Positions 6,729-7,783 of a stretch of 7,783 bases of DNA are shown here, in pieces. Every line of letters begins with the position of its first letter. The first letter of the stretch is position 1. The notes below the pieces were generated by a model. That model was given only the letters and a program-made list of their open reading frames with translations, did not search any database and was not told the DNA's origin. The translations under genes and the position numbers were made by a program. Source of the DNA: Candidatus Martarchaeota archaeon (GTDB lineage Archaea > Micrarchaeota > Micrarchaeia > Micrarchaeales > Micrarchaeaceae); NCBI GenBank assembly GCA_023485745.1, contig JAMCZL010000023.1, forward strand, positions 1 to 7,783, written 5' to 3'.

Positions 6729-6929
6729 ATGGCTATTCTGTGTGAAAGATGCAAGCGCGAGATATTCAGGACTTTCAAATGCAATTATTGCGGCAGGAAC
6801 CTCTGCAGAAACTGCGTGAAAAGCTCAAAGCGCAAATCTAAGACGGTAAAGCTTGTGATATGCAAGGACTGCTGGTCTGAGATGCCGAAGAGGAAGGCCT
6901 ACAAGTCCGATAGGGAAACGGTAGCCTAG
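6729..6929 (+). CDS. Small eight-cysteine zinc-finger protein (FYVE-like spacing), function unknown
   Basis: This 66-residue basic protein contains exactly eight cysteines in four CxxC pairs: C5/C8, C18/C21, C26/C29 and C45/C48. The spacing C-x2-C-x9-C-x2-C-x4-C-x2-C-x15-C-x2-C is that of cross-brace, two-zinc treble-clef fingers, closest to FYVE. The segment KCNYCGRNLCRNC (17-29) is especially FYVE-like; the first six positions also resemble AN1 fingers, but the later histidines are absent. Lysine and arginine are dense at 31-41 (KSSKRKSKTVK) and again in the tail after C48 (PKRKAYKSDR), which could suit nucleic-acid or ribosome binding; this is inference. There is no signal peptide or membrane segment. 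A real gene is supported by the Shine-Dalgarno at 6716-6720, archaeal codon use and the complete cysteine pattern. It is divergent from the tRNA-modification and amidation operon, and its TAG overlaps the ileS stop. I do not recognise a named family. Confidence 0.85.
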   Translation: MAILCERCKREIFRTFKCNYCGRNLCRNCVKSSKRKSKTVKLVICKDCWSEMPKRKAYKSDRETVA

Positions 6930-7783
6930 TTTTCTTCGTCTTGCGTCTTGCCCTGCCTGCTTATGCATAGCTCTACGTTTATGTTATCCAGGCTGAGCGA
7001 CTTAGAAAGCTCTGTCTTTTCCTTCATTTTGTCCCTTGAATCCAGGATCCTTGCGTTCTTTGCCCTCACTATGGATTTTATCTCGCCCAGATGCTTCGAT
7101 ACCATTTCACTTGACCCTGCATCGAGGATTATGCAGAGGCTTATGCCCTCGGTCTTCTTCATTCCCAGTTCTTTTCTCATCGACTGTACGGCCCTTATTA
7201 TCTCCCTGACAAAAAGCTCCTCCTTCAGCGCTTCCGTAATCTTTGAGTCTATGCGTATTGTGCCGTATTTGGTGTGTACGGAGCCCTCTGCGGCAGGCTT
7301 TTCCAGCACTATGAAATGCTCTGGGCTTATGGCAAATGTTCCGCTTCCGGTGTGCAGCTGGTAATGCCCGCTTCTGTCAATCTCTGAAAGCAGTGCATCG
7401 GGGTCTGCCGACTTTATCGCCTCTGCCACAGCGTTCGCGGATTCCTTGAAATCCGGGCCTATCTTTTGGAACGATGGCCTTATCTCTTTTGTAGAGGATG
7501 AGGATTTAACTACCTTTAGCGCCTTTACGTTTGCGTATGACTCGATTAGGCCCGACAGCCTTTCCAGGGATTCCACAACTGAGTCGCTGGCGGTTTCGAC
7601 CGTTGCAGAACTGATGGGCTGACGCAGCTTCACGCCCTCCTTTTCGCGTATGGCCAGGATTGCGCTGGATATCTCTTTTGCCACTTCGAAGTCGCCTTCC
7701 GCGGCCTTATCGACCTGCTTCATAGAAGGCTTCGGCCACTTTTCCTGAAATATGCTGCGGCCGGTCTTTGAAAACAGCTCCTT
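6926..7783 (-). CDS. ileS: Isoleucyl-tRNA synthetase, C-terminal ~285 residues (start beyond window)
   Basis: IleRS charges tRNA(Ile) with isoleucine in the cytoplasm. Only the C-terminal part is present: the frame is open from the window edge at 7783 to a TAG at 6928-6926, about 285 residues of a protein usually near 1,000-1,050. Within the fragment, SIFQEKWPK (10-18) resembles the SIH-x-x-x-WP segment of the anticodon-binding domain, and EGVKLRQPI (49-57) is the characteristic IleRS REK-x-x-x-KLRQP block. The remaining ~230 residues match the layout of the archaeal/eukaryal-type IleRS C-terminal region (DUF5915-like), including a SPEHFIVLEKP segment and REIIRAVQSMRKELGM. ValRS and LeuRS lack this tail, so the assignment is fairly firm even though the HIGH and KMSKS motifs are outside. 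The internal ATG at 7723 is not a real start, because homology continues upstream of it. The stop is shared, antiparallel, with the convergent zinc-protein gene. Confidence 0.92.
   Translation of the reverse strand, partial: KELFSKTGRSIFQEKWPKPSMKQVDKAAEGDFEVAKEISSAILAIREKEGVKLRQPISSATVETASDSVVESLERLSGLIESYANVKALKVVKSSSSTKEIRPSFQKIGPDFKESANAVAEAIKSADPDALLSEIDRSGHYQLHTGSGTFAISPEHFIVLEKPAAEGSVHTKYGTIRIDSKITEALKEELFVREIIRAVQSMRKELGMKKTEGISLCIILDAGSSEMVSKHLGEIKSIVRAKNARILDSRDKMKEKTELSKSLSLDNINVELCISRQGKTQDEEN

Noticed and set aside
6948..7364. Plus-strand 138-codon frame opposite ileS
   Set aside because: Antisense shadow of the conserved IleRS C-terminal region; no motif or ribosome-binding site.

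Overview
This window is archaeal chromosome carrying housekeeping information-processing genes. The clearest evidence is an adjacent GatD and GatE pair, the two subunits of the archaea-specific Glu-tRNA(Gln) amidotransferase. A DNA-repair protein of the archaeal NreA family, an archaeal-type tRNA methylthiotransferase and an archaeal/eukaryal-style IleRS C-terminus agree with this. Codon use is rich in AGG/AGA arginine and ATA isoleucine, base composition looks near 50% GC by eye, and Shine-Dalgarno-like sites are present only inside the operon and before one small gene. Packing is very tight, with overlapping convergent stops and gaps of a few bases. That would suit a small-genome archaeon, for example a DPANN lineage such as Micrarchaeota, but this lineage guess is weak and needs a phylogeny.

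Layout, left to right. Positions 1-951 (minus) hold the N-terminal ~317 residues of an NreA-like repair protein, cut by the window edge. A 52-bp divergent spacer with a TATA-like element separates it from a plus-strand M24 metallopeptidase of the Xaa-Pro dipeptidase type (1004-2083). That gene's stop codon overlaps the stop of gatE. A minus-strand operon follows, transcribed right to left: a CDKAL1/e-MtaB type tRNA methylthiotransferase (6618-5347), then gatD (5336-4002), then gatE (3997-2078), with only 10-bp and 4-bp gaps. A 110-bp AT-rich divergent spacer separates the operon from a plus-strand 66-residue protein with eight cysteines in four CxxC pairs (6729-6929). Its stop is shared on the opposite strand with the stop of a minus-strand ileS fragment (7783-6926), whose start lies beyond the window.

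Functionally, GatD releases ammonia from glutamine and GatE uses it to convert Glu-tRNA(Gln) to Gln-tRNA(Gln). The methylthiotransferase matures t6A to ms2t6A at position 37 of ANN-decoding tRNAs, and IleRS charges tRNA(Ile). The central and right-hand part is therefore a translation-fidelity neighbourhood, with the small zinc protein embedded in it. I see no mobile element, CRISPR array, rRNA or tRNA gene, and no clearly exotic system. The items most worth a second look are the cysteine-rich mini-protein, the NreA variant without an N-terminal zinc motif, and some unusual residues in conserved motifs of GatE and the methylthiotransferase.
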